Shown: positions 1 to 9,900, counted from the first letter of the stretch. The stretch is 64,000 bases of DNA from Bacteroidales bacterium (GCA_015061085.1 SUXG01000001.1:62001-126000); one strand, 5' to 3'. Made by a program: numbers and translations. Notes: generated by a model from the sequence alone, not told the origin.

Positions 1-1
1 T

Positions 2-157
2 TTGCTCTTTTCCAAATCGCCGCCTGACTTGGACGTAGTCAGAGTTAAGTAAACGAGTGTAGCATATCGGCGTTGTACTCCTAAGGACGAGAAAGTGCAA
101 TGACATGAACAGCCGGAGAGTTGGGGATCGCCCCGTAGCCCCAACCCAAAGAGACAT
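2..157 (-). other. open frame leaving the window; possible small or partial CDS
   Basis: A frame opening with ATG at 157 on the minus strand reads 52 codons without a stop and leaves the window. I do not recognise the product. It is rich in Arg, Leu and Ser and includes GATGRSPTLRLFMSL. There is a 7-bp hairpin inside it (GTTGGGG 120-126 with CCCCAAC 139-145). The segment is also bracketed by the complementary 7-mers AATCGCC (near 16) and GGCGATT (near 162). Part of it resembles an intergenic stretch at 17064-17125, so the open frame may be a by-product of a dispersed repeat and not a real gene. Confidence 0.2.
51..117 (-). repeat. degenerate dispersed repeat, copy A
   Basis: The reverse complement of this stretch aligns with 17064-17125 at roughly 70% by eye. 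Shared blocks are CGGCT(G/A)TTCAT, TGCACT(T/A)TC, CTTAGGA and GACA/TACAACG, followed by ATGCT. Both copies are outside recognised genes and lie in opposite orientation. It resembles the short intergenic repeats that produce spurious small ORFs in many Bacteroidota genomes, but I cannot assign it to a named family. Confidence 0.4.
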
Positions 158-425
158 GATTGGCGATTGTGAAAAAATATTAAATTTATCTTCATGTGCT
201 TGTTAAAATCGCGATGTCTGTTTCAGATTTGCGGAAATATTCAATTCTCAAAGGCTTAAATTTAGTAGTATTGGATTGTAATGCTCTGCAAATCAGAACA
301 ATATGATATTATTCGATTTGTTGCAAAAAATGATGCTGAAAAATTTTGAAACACTGAGATTTGCTTACCAAGACGTCGTTAAAAAATTTTTGACTACTCT
401 TGCAGTCTGTTCCACGAAAAATTTG

Positions 426-433
426 TATTTTTG
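426..433 (+). promoter_or_regulatory. putative -7 box for ybeY
   Basis: TATTTTTG fits the Bacteroidota -7 consensus TAnnTTTG and lies 25 bases before the ybeY start. The nearest TTG upstream (400-402) is 23 bases away, wider than the usual 19-21, so the -33 element is weak. Confidence 0.4.
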
Positions 434-458
434 TCAGTTAAGTTAATAAGTAAATTCA

Positions 459-896
459 ATGATAGATTTTCAGACACATAATGTTGAGATGCCCGCTGTG
501 GATTTCGATTTGGTCAGACGCTGGATTGTCAAGGTTGCAGAAACTCACGATCGTATTGTCGGCCCGTTGACCTATCTTTTCTGCGACGATCCTCATATCA
601 TAGAAGTCAATCGTCAATTTCTAAACCATGACTTCTTTACCGATATTATCACCTTCGACTATACCCGGCGTCGACGTATATCGGGCGACATGGTGATTTC
701 GCTTGATACAGTAGCTTCAAATGCAGAAATGCTTGGTGTCGAATATATGCGCGAACTCCACCGGGTAATCATACATGGCGTTTTACATCTTTGCGGTATT
801 GACGATAAAGGGGAGGGCGAGCGAGAAATAATGGAGTCGCATGAAAACGATGCTTTGGATTTACTTGACAAAATTAAGGCTAACACAGAACAATAA
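459..896 (+). CDS. ybeY: YbeY, endoribonuclease for rRNA maturation
   Basis: Metal-dependent endoribonuclease family (UPF0054) that acts in 16S rRNA 3'-end maturation and ribosome quality control in the cytoplasm. The 145-residue length is normal. The signature HGVLHLCGIDD (residues 106-116) supplies His106 and His110. The position of the third zinc-binding His of the E. coli enzyme is Asp116 here, a substitution I recall as common in Bacteroidota. The gene is followed after 12 bases by mnmG, so the two are probably co-transcribed from the promoter-like box just upstream. Confidence 0.93.
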   Translation: MIDFQTHNVEMPAVDFDLVRRWIVKVAETHDRIVGPLTYLFCDDPHIIEVNRQFLNHDFFTDIITFDYTRRRRISGDMVISLDTVASNAEMLGVEYMRELHRVIIHGVLHLCGIDDKGEGEREIMESHENDALDLLDKIKANTEQ

Positions 897-908
897 ACAC
901 ATCTTATA

Positions 909-2849
909 ATGAGATTTGACTACGATATAATTGTCATAGGAGCAGGTCATGCCGGTTGCGAAGCGGCAGCAGCTGCTGCGCGTTTGGGTTCATCAACATT
1001 ATTGATAACCGGCGATATGAATCGCATCGCTCAGATGTCGTGCAATCCTGCTGTTGGTGGTATTGCAAAAGGACAAATAGTGCGAGAAATAGATGCTCTG
1101 GGTGGGCAAATGGGTATTGTGACCGACCTTACGGCAGTTCAATTCCGTATGCTTAATCGCTCAAAAGGTCCGGCGATGTGGAGCCCACGAGTGCAGTCAG
1201 ATCGCACTCGTTTTATAGATGAGTGGAGAAAAATTCTTGATTCCACTCCAAATCTGTATCTGTTTCAAGACATGGTTACAGAGCTTATTTTTGACGCATC
1301 AAACGATGGCGATAAACCTTGCATAAAGGGTGTTAAGACGGCTCTTGGAATGACGTTTACGGCTCGCGCTGTCATTCTTACAGCCGGCACTTTCCTTAAC
1401 GGATTGCTGCATTTCGGTGAGACACAAATACCCGGTGGTCGTATTTCAGAACCGGCTTCTTACGGCATAACTGAGCAACTCAAGGAGATAGGTTTTACGG
1501 TTCAACGCATGAAAACCGGTACGCCGGCGCGCATTGACGGTCGTACTGTGGATTATTCTTTGGCGCAGTCGCAGTCAGGCGATGATGTCGTGAAAACAGA
1601 TGAAAACGGAGTTAAAAAGATCGTATCTCGCGATTTTCACAAGTTCTCTTTCTTGCCAAATGTCAAGCGCAAACTCATGCCGAGAGAGTGCTGGATTGTT
1701 CACACAAACCCTGCCGTTCACAAAGAATTGCACGACAATCTTGATCGTTCGCCTTTATATAATGGTCAGATTCAGAGTATCGGACCACGTTATTGTCCGA
1801 GTATTGAGACTAAAATTGTCACATTTGCCGATAAAGAAAGTCATCAATTATTCCTCGAACCGGAGGGTGAAACGACACAGGAATACTACATCAATGGCTT
1901 CTCTTCGTCTTTGCCATGGGATGTGCAAATTGACGCTTTAAAGAAGGTGGAAGCGCTCCGAAATGTCCATTTTTATCGTCCGGGATACGCGATAGAGTAT
2001 GACTATTTCGATCCTACGCAGCTTACTCATGATTTGCACACAAAGCTCGTGGATAATCTATATTTTGCCGGTCAGATCAACGGAACGACGGGTTATGAAG
2101 AGGCGGCAGGTCAAGGTTTGGTGGCAGGTATAAATGCGCATAGGAGAATTAATAATCTTTCGCCATTTATTTTGCGACGTGATGAGGCATATATCGGAGT
2201 GCTTATCGATGACCTTGTGACAAAGGGTGTAGATGAGCCGTATAGAATGTTTACATCTCGCGCCGAGTATCGCATTTTGTTGCGCCAAGATGATGCTGAT
2301 ATGAGATTGACTCCTCGTGGATATGAGATTGGACTTGCTACCGAAGAACGCTATAATTTCATGGTTGAGAAGCGTCGCCAACGCGATGATTTGATACAAT
2401 TCTGTCGCGACTTTTTGATCAAAGCTGATAAGATAAATCCATATTTCGAGCAAATAGGGTGTACGCCTCTAAAGGCTTCTCAGCGTCTGTATGATCTTTT
2501 GTTGCGCCCGCAACTTGATTTCTCAAATCTGGCAGTGGCTATACCGTTGCTTGCCAAGAAGATTTCGCAAATAGAGGAGTCGCGTCGCGATGAGATTGTG
2601 GAATCTGCTGAAATTTTAATAAAATACTCCGGATATATTGAGAGAGAAAAACTCCTTGCAGATAAAATACAGCGTCTCGAAAATGTCGAGCTGGGCAATA
2701 GGATAGACTATTCAAAGGTAATGTCCTTATCGACAGAAGCGCGTCAAAAGCTCGACAAGATTCGTCCTGCTACAATTGCTCAGGCATCGAGAATTCCTGG
2801 TATTTCCCCGGCAGATATTAATATATTGCTTCTAATGCTCAATAGATAA
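909..2849 (+). CDS. mnmG: MnmG (GidA), tRNA uridine-5-carboxymethylaminomethyl modification enzyme
   Basis: FAD-binding subunit that works with MnmE to put the carboxymethylaminomethyl group on U34 of several tRNAs. The N-terminal dinucleotide fold shows GAGHAGCEAA (residues 12-21). Other family landmarks follow: CNPAVGGIAKG near 46, the GTPARID stretch near 204, and a C-terminal helical domain ending in the MnmE-interaction region. Its 646 residues are slightly longer than the usual 620-630. The start is the first Met, 12 bases after ybeY. The gene is often origin-proximal, which fits the parS site 44 bases downstream. Confidence 0.97.
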   Translation: MRFDYDIIVIGAGHAGCEAAAAAARLGSSTLLITGDMNRIAQMSCNPAVGGIAKGQIVREIDALGGQMGIVTDLTAVQFRMLNRSKGPAMWSPRVQSDRTRFIDEWRKILDSTPNLYLFQDMVTELIFDASNDGDKPCIKGVKTALGMTFTARAVILTAGTFLNGLLHFGETQIPGGRISEPASYGITEQLKEIGFTVQRMKTGTPARIDGRTVDYSLAQSQSGDDVVKTDENGVKKIVSRDFHKFSFLPNVKRKLMPRECWIVHTNPAVHKELHDNLDRSPLYNGQIQSIGPRYCPSIETKIVTFADKESHQLFLEPEGETTQEYYINGFSSSLPWDVQIDALKKVEALRNVHFYRPGYAIEYDYFDPTQLTHDLHTKLVDNLYFAGQINGTTGYEEAAGQGLVAGINAHRRINNLSPFILRRDEAYIGVLIDDLVTKGVDEPYRMFTSRAEYRILLRQDDADMRLTPRGYEIGLATEERYNFMVEKRRQRDDLIQFCRDFLIKADKINPYFEQIGCTPLKASQRLYDLLLRPQLDFSNLAVAIPLLAKKISQIEESRRDEIVESAEILIKYSGYIEREKLLADKIQRLENVELGNRIDYSKVMSLSTEARQKLDKIRPATIAQASRIPGISPADINILLLMLNR

Positions 2850-2892
2850 TTCTTTTTGTAAGTACCCAGTATTAAGGGAATTAAGCATGATT

Positions 2893-2908
2893 TGTTCCAC
2901 GTGGAACA
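2893..2908. promoter_or_regulatory. parS-like ParB-binding site
   Basis: TGTTCCACGTGGAACA is a perfect 16-bp palindrome that matches the bacterial centromere consensus tGTTnCACGTGnAACa at every fixed position. It lies in the 104-base gap between mnmG and apt, where ParB would load and spread. parS sites cluster around oriC, so this places the window near the replication origin. No parA/parB gene is in the window. Confidence 0.75.
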
Positions 2909-2953
2909 TTTTGAAACAAAAAAACAGAACTATAAATTTTATATATAAATATT

Positions 2954-3478
2954 ATGGAAATAGAAGTATTGAAATCAAAAATCCGCGACATTATCGATTT
3001 TCCGTCAAAGGGTATTGTCTTTAAGGATTTGACAACTCTTATTAAGGACGGTGAAGCTCTTCGTGAAATGGCTGATGCTATCGCTGAGATGTATAAGGAC
3101 AAGGGTATCACTAAGGTTGTCGGAATCGAATCTCGCGGTTTTATTACAGGTTCGATTCTTGCCTATAAGTTTGGTTGTGGTTTTGTGCCGGCTCGCAAAC
3201 CGGGCAAATTGCCTGCTGTGACTATCAAAAAATCGTATGCGAAAGAATATGGTGTTGATACTATTGAGCTTCATAGTGATGCGATTACTGAAGATGACGT
3301 TGTGCTGATTCATGATGATTTGCTTGCGACAGGTGGAACAATGGCTGCTTGTGCTGATTTGGTGAAAAGTATGAATCCAAAGAAAGTATATGTCAATTTT
3401 GCTGTAGAACTTGAATTTTTGGAAGGTCGCAAAAATATCCCTTCTGATTGCGATGTGACTGCGTTGATGAAATTCTAA
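2954..3478 (+). CDS. apt: adenine phosphoribosyltransferase
   Basis: Purine salvage enzyme that condenses adenine with PRPP to give AMP. The 174-residue length is typical. The PRPP-binding loop is VVLIHDDLLATGGTM (about 116-130), and the upstream ESRGFITG stretch (59-66) and RKPGKLP (81-87) are family-conserved. It is preceded by a 104-base gap carrying the parS palindrome and followed by a weak hairpin, so it may be transcribed separately from mnmG and uvrC. Confidence 0.96.
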   Translation: MEIEVLKSKIRDIIDFPSKGIVFKDLTTLIKDGEALREMADAIAEMYKDKGITKVVGIESRGFITGSILAYKFGCGFVPARKPGKLPAVTIKKSYAKEYGVDTIELHSDAITEDDVVLIHDDLLATGGTMAACADLVKSMNPKKVYVNFAVELEFLEGRKNIPSDCDVTALMKF

Positions 3479-3512
3479 GATTACAAATAGAGTAGCAAGA
3501 TTACTCATGAGA

Positions 3513-3543
3513 TAAAATTTACCGTTTTCAACGGAGATTTTTT
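3513..3543 (+). terminator. weak intrinsic terminator after apt
   Basis: A short stem (CCGTT, loop TTC, AACGG at 3522-3534), extendable by flanking A/T pairs, is followed by a six-base T run. It would separate apt from uvrC. Confidence 0.45.
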
Positions 3544-3627
3544 CTTTAAAATATTACACAGATATATTTTGTATCAAAATAGGGTGGTGGAAAGTGATAT
3601 TTCTATCACTCGCAATTACCGATAAAA

Positions 3628-5592
3628 ATGCTCGATGAATTCAAAGACATATCATCGACAAAAAATGCCGATGAATCCGTTGTTTCACTGTCTTCTCCAC
3701 TAATGGCAGGAGAGATACACAGTCGTGGCGTCTCGTTAGAGGTTGACAATGCTCGCTCTGACGAGGATTTGTGGTGTAACCGACCAAGTTTCGAACTCCG
3801 GGAAAAGATACTCTCTTTGCCTGAAGAGCCGGGTGTGTATATGTATCTTAACAAAAGTGGCAAGGTGATATATGTCGGCAAGGCAAAGCGTTTGAAACGT
3901 CGTGTGTCTTCTTATTTCAACAGACGTCACGATTCGACTAAAACGAATCTTTTGGTGCGCAATATTGCTGACCTTCGTTTTATAGTAGTTGCTACGGAAG
4001 AGGATGCTTTGCACCTTGAAAACGCAATGATAAAAGAGTATCAGCCTCGTTACAATGTTTTGTTAAAGGACGACAAGTCGTATCCATGGATTGTGGTGAC
4101 AAATGAGCCGTATCCGCGTGTGTTTATGACTCGAAACAAAGGTGAGGTCGGAGGTCGCTATTACGGTCCGTATTCCAATGTGCAGTCGGCACGCCTTGTT
4201 TTGGAGCTGATCAGAGAATTGTTTCCTATTAGAAGTTGTCGCCATTTCATCGATGAAAATTCCATTCGTAGAGGTAAAATGCGCCTTTGCTTGGATTATC
4301 ATATAAAGAAATGTGAGGGTGTATGTGTGGGCTATGTTTCGGAGGAAGATTACGCTAAACACATAGTCAATGTACGTCAGATTCTTAATGGAGAAACACG
4401 TCAGTTATCGCAATATTTGCGCGATGAAATGGGACGTTTAAGTGATGCGTGGAAGTTTGAAGAGGCTCAATTGATGAAAGATAAATTGGAATTGCTTGAT
4501 AAATACAATTCGAAGAGCATTATTGGTGGGAATTCAGTGTGTGTTGCAGATGTCTTTTCTTACGATGAAACCGCTGAATCAGGATATATTAATTTTATGC
4601 GTCTTCGTCATGGCGCTGTTGTTCAAAGTATGAATTTGGAATATCGTCGGCGATTATCTGAACCAAAGGAGGAATTGCTCAGTATGGCAATAGGCGAGAT
4701 ACAACGTCGCTTTGAGCGAAAATTTCATGAAGTCATCGTTCCTTTCTTGCCGGATGTTGAGTTTGAGGGTGTAGAATTTGTTGTTCCTCAAAGGGGCGAT
4801 AGAAAAAAATTATTGGACGTCGGAACTAAAAATGTGCGTCAATTTATGTCAGAGCGAGAAAAGCAAGCGGAGAAGCTTGATCCTGAACGTGGAGTCAATC
4901 GATTGATGCAACGTATGAAAGAGGATTTCTGTCTTAGTGTCGAACCTCGTCATATAGAATGTTTTGACAATTCTAATATACAAGGCACTAATCCGGTGTC
5001 GAGTTGTGTCGTGTTTCGCAACGGGAAACCGTCGAAGCGTGATTATCGTCATTTTAATATCAAGACTGTAGTCGGAGCAAATGACTTTGCATCGATGAAA
5101 GAAGTGCTTCATCGACGTTATGCGCGCATGATTTCGGAAGGAGAGGAGTTGCCGCAGTTGGTGGTTGTCGATGGCGGGAAAGGGCAATTGAGTGCTGCTG
5201 TAGAAGCTTTCGACGAATTGGGAATACGAGGGACGGTGGCAGTGGTCGGAATTGCCAAGCGATTGGAGGAAATATACTTTCCTGGCGACAGTTTGCCTCT
5301 CTATATCGACAAAAAGAGCGAGTCTTTGCGAGTTATACAAGCGTTGCGCGACGAGGCACATAGATTTGGCATAACACATCATCGCAATCGTCGTTCAAAA
5401 TCGCAAGTTGTCAGCGAGCTTGATTCGATAAAAGGCATTGGCGAGCAGACATCGCGTGCGTTGTTGAAGCATTTCAAGAGTGTCAAGCGTATTCGAAACG
5501 CTGCTTTTGAAGAAATAGCGCAAGTGGTCGGGGTGGCCAAAGCTCGCATTATAGTCGAAGGTTTGGGCATAAGAGACAACGAGAAGGACTAA
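3628..5592 (+). CDS. uvrC: UvrC, excinuclease ABC subunit C
   Basis: Dual-incision nuclease of nucleotide excision repair, recruited by UvrB at DNA lesions. Visible domains are a GIY-YIG nuclease (residues about 65-145, with GVYMYLNKSGKVIYVGKAK), a UVR motif (about 253-290), an RNase H-like endonuclease half (about 400-560) and C-terminal helix-hairpin-helix repeats (GIGEQTSRALLKHF). The 654-residue length exceeds the usual ~600 because about 60 polar residues precede the GIY-YIG domain. Either the protein has an N-terminal extension or translation starts later, at a non-ATG codon such as the TTG near residue 48. The gene faces recO. Confidence 0.95.
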   Translation: MLDEFKDISSTKNADESVVSLSSPLMAGEIHSRGVSLEVDNARSDEDLWCNRPSFELREKILSLPEEPGVYMYLNKSGKVIYVGKAKRLKRRVSSYFNRRHDSTKTNLLVRNIADLRFIVVATEEDALHLENAMIKEYQPRYNVLLKDDKSYPWIVVTNEPYPRVFMTRNKGEVGGRYYGPYSNVQSARLVLELIRELFPIRSCRHFIDENSIRRGKMRLCLDYHIKKCEGVCVGYVSEEDYAKHIVNVRQILNGETRQLSQYLRDEMGRLSDAWKFEEAQLMKDKLELLDKYNSKSIIGGNSVCVADVFSYDETAESGYINFMRLRHGAVVQSMNLEYRRRLSEPKEELLSMAIGEIQRRFERKFHEVIVPFLPDVEFEGVEFVVPQRGDRKKLLDVGTKNVRQFMSEREKQAEKLDPERGVNRLMQRMKEDFCLSVEPRHIECFDNSNIQGTNPVSSCVVFRNGKPSKRDYRHFNIKTVVGANDFASMKEVLHRRYARMISEGEELPQLVVVDGGKGQLSAAVEAFDELGIRGTVAVVGIAKRLEEIYFPGDSLPLYIDKKSESLRVIQALRDEAHRFGITHHRNRRSKSQVVSELDSIKGIGEQTSRALLKHFKSVKRIRNAAFEEIAQVVGVAKARIIVEGLGIRDNEKD

Positions 5593-5653
5593 AAGACACT
5601 AAGTATTAAAGGGTCTAAAAAGGACGAAAGGCTAAAAAGACTAAAAGGCTCTA
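5581..5653. repeat. imperfect short tandem repeat tract
   Basis: The region between the ends of uvrC and recO repeats GG(A/C/T)CTAAAA(A/G)(G)AC-like units about five times with small changes. It could be a degraded bidirectional terminator region or simple slippage. No T-run terminator is evident here. Confidence 0.35.
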
Positions 5654-5687
5654 ATGTCAATTATAATTATCAGATACCAATAATTAT

Positions 5688-6413
5688 TTAATCAAAAATT
5701 TGTCGTAGCACATCCGGTGAACGCATTTTTGCCATGCCCGGAATATGGATTTCGTAGTAATTTAGAATTCCTTCTATTATGCGATTGCGTTCGTTGCGAG
5801 AGAATTTCCAAAGGTGCATATTAGTGTAGTTCATTCTTTCAAGAATGATTGGTAGCTTTGCATCTTCTCCACCGATGTATGCTTTGTGTACCGGTAATTT
5901 AGATGTGTATGTTCCGGCTTGCATATCGAAAAAATAATTTTCATGGTAGTTGCTTATGTCGGGAGATATTCCGCAGAATGTGGCCATTGAATGGAGAAAT
6001 ACGATATGGAAGTTTGCTATTCCGCTTGGCAGACGGTCGAGCAATTGAAGTGAGTCGGCGATAAAAGTCCACATTTTTCGGTCGGCAATGGTGTCTCGCA
6101 ACAAGCGATTGAGAAATTCAGCAATAAAAATCCCTAATACATTTTTAATAGGGTTGTAGTATAAATCGCGATAGACCACCACCGGTGATACTTGCGTGAA
6201 AGAGTGAAGTTCCTTGCCGTTTTTGATGCGAGCAGTCAATTCTACTATCGACAAGGGTTGCAATCGGGCATTGCGGATGCGTGTCGCTTTGCTCCCTGCT
6301 ACCGAAACGATAAAGGAGATTCTTCCGTGACTCGGAGTATAGACCGACATGATGTTGTGTCGGTCGGAGTGTTTGACTGTATTTAAAACAATGGCTAATA
6401 TTTTTTCTTCCAT
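5688..6413 (-). CDS. recO: RecO, recombination and repair mediator
   Basis: Helps load RecA onto SSB-coated single-stranded DNA in the RecFOR pathway. The protein begins MEEKILAIVLNTVKHSD, a typical RecO N-terminal OB fold with the YTPSHGRISFIV strand pair, followed by an alpha-helical domain. Length is 241 residues. An in-frame Met exists 26 codons upstream (6491), but it overlaps a near-perfect promoter whose transcript should begin at about 6482, so I take 6413 as the start. The four zinc-finger cysteines found in some RecO proteins are absent. Confidence 0.9.
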   Translation of the reverse strand: MEEKILAIVLNTVKHSDRHNIMSVYTPSHGRISFIVSVAGSKATRIRNARLQPLSIVELTARIKNGKELHSFTQVSPVVVYRDLYYNPIKNVLGIFIAEFLNRLLRDTIADRKMWTFIADSLQLLDRLPSGIANFHIVFLHSMATFCGISPDISNYHENYFFDMQAGTYTSKLPVHKAYIGGEDAKLPIILERMNYTNMHLWKFSRNERNRIIEGILNYYEIHIPGMAKMRSPDVLRQIFD

Positions 6414-6488
6414 TTTTTTGACTGCTTTAATGCCATAAGGCAGATGCTTTCTATTGTGTTTGCAAATGTCATGTAAACTCAAGCGATG

Positions 6489-6520
6489 CAAAATTAAGCA
6501 CCAAAAAGAAAATTGCCAAA
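6489..6520 (-). promoter_or_regulatory. promoter for recO
   Basis: Read on the minus strand: TTTG (6517-6520), 20 bases, then TAATTTTG (6489-6496), matching the Bacteroidota primary sigma consensus. The predicted 5' leader of recO is about 70 bases. Confidence 0.65.
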
Positions 6521-6901
6521 TTATTTGACGGATTAATGGAGCAGTAGGTGAATAAAAAAATAAAAAAGAATAGTAATTGTATAAATAAGTGTCAAGATGT
6601 CGATTTATGCAATTTTGAATGGTTGCCGGTTTTATTAAAAAACAGGTTGCGGTGGTGGCAAAAAAACAAAAAAAGCAAAAAAATAATTAAAAATATTTGT
6701 TTGGTATAAAAAAAACACATATATTTGCCACTCGATTTGAGACTTGCAAATGAATTGTGCATGTATTCTATTTTGGATTATTATAGAATATAAAACAAAA
6801 TTAGGATTTTTATGCAGGAATGTTTGCTCTGATATGAAATTTTATAAATAATGCGAAGATTAATAATAATTAATATAATGTTTAACTAAAATCTTTTATT
6901 T
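6521..6901. other. AT-rich intergenic and 5' leader region
   Basis: This divergent gap between recO and the 1200-aa secreted-protein gene is very AT-rich. It holds the rightward promoter at 6696-6727 and a roughly 165-base leader. The leader contains an 8-bp inverted repeat (6764-6771 with 6783-6790). I see no ORF of note and no recognisable riboswitch. Confidence 0.6.
6696..6727 (+). promoter_or_regulatory. promoter for the 1200-aa secreted protein gene
   Basis: TTTG (6696-6699), 20 bases, then TATATTTG (6720-6727). The transcript should begin near 6734, leaving a leader of about 165 bases. The paralogue downstream has the same promoter form but a leader of only about 75 bases. Confidence 0.65.
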
Positions 6902-9900
6902 ATGAGAAAGAAAATTACAGCTTTAGGTCTGCTTCTTCTTTCGATGATAGGTTTCACGGCTAATGCCCAAACCTTTACATGGAGTTTGCAAGAGGGTGCG
7001 ACAGTAGAAAGTTTTTTAAATGCGACACTTACGATTACCGACATTCCGGCTTATTTCGATGGTAACTATGCCGCCACTAATGATTGCGGATTGTACAGAG
7101 CCGATGGTACACAAGTTTCTTCATTCGGTTGGGAATGGTGTCCATACACATTGGAAATCGTTGATGGTAAATTAGAGTTCCTTCTTGAAGTACAGTATGA
7201 TGCTGTGGCACCTGATTATCCGGTTACTACTGCAGGTGATTATTATTTAAGAATCTGTCCGGGATTCTTCCGCTATGGTCCGGATAACAATTCAGAGAAT
7301 GCTATTTCAAGCGAAGAATTGCGTCTTAACTTCAAGATTGAGCCGGTTGCAGGCTATGTTTCTGCTTCTGACATCACTATAACACCTGAAGCAGGCGTTT
7401 TGAAATCTTGTCCTGAACAATGGACTATCACTATCAACAAAGACGACCTTACAAAGACTGAGTTGACAGAAGATGCTCGTTTCGAATTCTATGCCAATTC
7501 TTGGACTGTTTACGAGTTGATCCCTACAATCAGCGAAGATGGAAAGACTATCACTCTTACTCCGGGTGCTGATGAATATGGCAACTTATTGACTGAACGA
7601 TTTGGTGAATTGAATGCCGGTGTTTACAAAGTAATCATCTATAAGAACTCACTCAAATTCAACGATGACGAGTCTAAGACTAACGATTTGATTCAAATCG
7701 AATATGAAATCCCTGAAACATGTCGTTACAACACATCTAAGAATTTTCCACAAGCAGGTAAAGTGTCAAGTCTCAAAGAATTTGAACTTTACTTCTTCGA
7801 ACAAGGTGCGACTGTGGAAATTCCGGCAGAAGCAACTGATAGGAGCAATGTGCCTTACATAGCTTATTATGACTCTCAATCCAATGTGTGGATACCGTTA
7901 GTATTCTTCGATTCTGAAGTTATCCCGTCTGAAAAAGATGAAAATGGCTATTGGACATATCCGGGCGTGAAACTTACAATGAAAGAAGATTATGCTGCAA
8001 TGACATTCCCTGAAGGTGAATACAAACTTGTGGCTCCTTATGGTGCATACATAGTGACTACATTGGAAACAGATTGGGACGAATCTAAAGTAATGGATAC
8101 TCAATACTTTGAAGATACTTATCAACTTGCAGTAGCTCCTGAATTCAGCTCTACACCGGTTTGGGGATTTGAAGATGGTCATGTGTTCGATTCATTCTCT
8201 GAAACAACAGTGACATTTGCAGGTCTTAAGAATGTTGAATTATTCGACAAATACGACCAATCTCTCAGCCCTGAATTGATTCGTGTTAAAGCTGATGGTA
8301 AAGAAGAAGTACTTGGTAATTTAAGCCTTGGCTATTATGATGAATCTTCTTGGTCAGATATCATCGAGCCGGACGAAAATGGTACTATTCGCGTTTATAT
8401 GATGGAAGATCGTTTCGCTCCTTACTATCCTATCGAATCAGATGGCGACTATAAGATTAAGATGAAACGTGGTTTCCTCAAAATGGAAGGCTTCAACGAC
8501 CTTACAAACGAGGCTTCGGAAATCACTTTCAAAGTGCAATCTAACACATTGCTCAAAGAAGTCAATTCTTCTATCGATCCTGCTCCATGCGAAATCACAG
8601 CTTATCCTCAAAGATTGGTAATAACTTTCGATAATGACGAAATTCAAACACTTAAAGTCAACGAACTCGAAGAAAAATACTGGGGTTATGATGAAAATGG
8701 CAATTGGAATGAACTAACACGTACAGTACAAGCCACAGCTGAATTAGTACAGACTTATGAATACTATTCATGGGCATGTGGTCAGTATCTAATTGAAGTA
8801 AATCCTGAAAATCCTAAACAAATCATTCTTACTCCAGACCCATCATCAATCTCTGAAGATGCTGCCCTCCAATATGGTAACTACAAATTCCGTATCAAAG
8901 GTGGCGCATTGACAGCTAACGAAGGTTTGGAAACAGAATGTAAAAACACTATCATGGAATGGGGTCTTTACAGCTATGTTCAACGCTTTAACTCTGAAAT
9001 AGTTCTTCCTCTCCAAAACGGAGAAGTACAAACTGACCTCAAAGACTTCTACGTAAAATATACAGATAATAACGGTAATGATGCTTATGGTACTCCTGAA
9101 GCAGGCGAAGGTATCGCTCAATTGTTCGTTTACGATGAAGTCAAAGCAGATTGGTTAGTATATTCTGATTTGAATTTGAATATCGATAATTCAACAGGTG
9201 TGAACAATTATATCTTCAGTCTTGATTATCCTGTGACTACATCAGGACGTTACAAAGTCGTTATTCCAAGAAATGCAGTAATGTTTAATGACTGGGGTAC
9301 CTTAATCCACACAGAAGCTTGCGAAGCAGAATATGTTGTAGAATCAGAAGAACCAGGTTGGTATGAATATACAACTAACCCTGAAGAAGGCAATGTTCCA
9401 TTTATCGACGACATTGAATTAAGATTCCAAAATCCTATGGGTGTATATGTAGCAAGCGAAGATTGGAGCATGTATGCAGACGATGCAGCAGCTGTCATCA
9501 ACTCTGAAGGCGAAATCGTAGCTTATGGTGACGTTTCTACAGCTTATGAAGTAATCGACGGTGCATGGTTTATGTATCAACTCATCGATTTCGAACCGGT
9601 AGTCAAAGAATTAGGCGATTATCGAGTAGTAGTAGGTCGCAATGTATTTGATACAGACTATGACAACATCGGTGATAGCGATGCCATAGAGTTTAAATAC
9701 ACTGTTGTCGGTGGTGATCCTATTCTTTCTGTTTCTCCTGCTGATGGCTCAGTTCTTGAAACTCTTACAAACTTTACATTCTCTTGGGCAGGTGCTACAG
9801 AAGTGGTTGTCGATCCTACATTAATGGTAGGTGGTGCTAAGCTTTACGCTGAAATCACTGAAGGAACAAAGGAACTTTACTCTGATATTATCTGCTCACC

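Noticed and set aside
1-180. tmRNA, 6S RNA or RNase P RNA at the left edge
   Set aside because: None of the hallmark conserved segments of these RNAs is present on either strand; only generic hairpins are seen.
408-416. TGTTCCACG, half of a parS site upstream of ybeY
   Set aside because: Only one arm is present; the other half (AAAAATTT) does not match.
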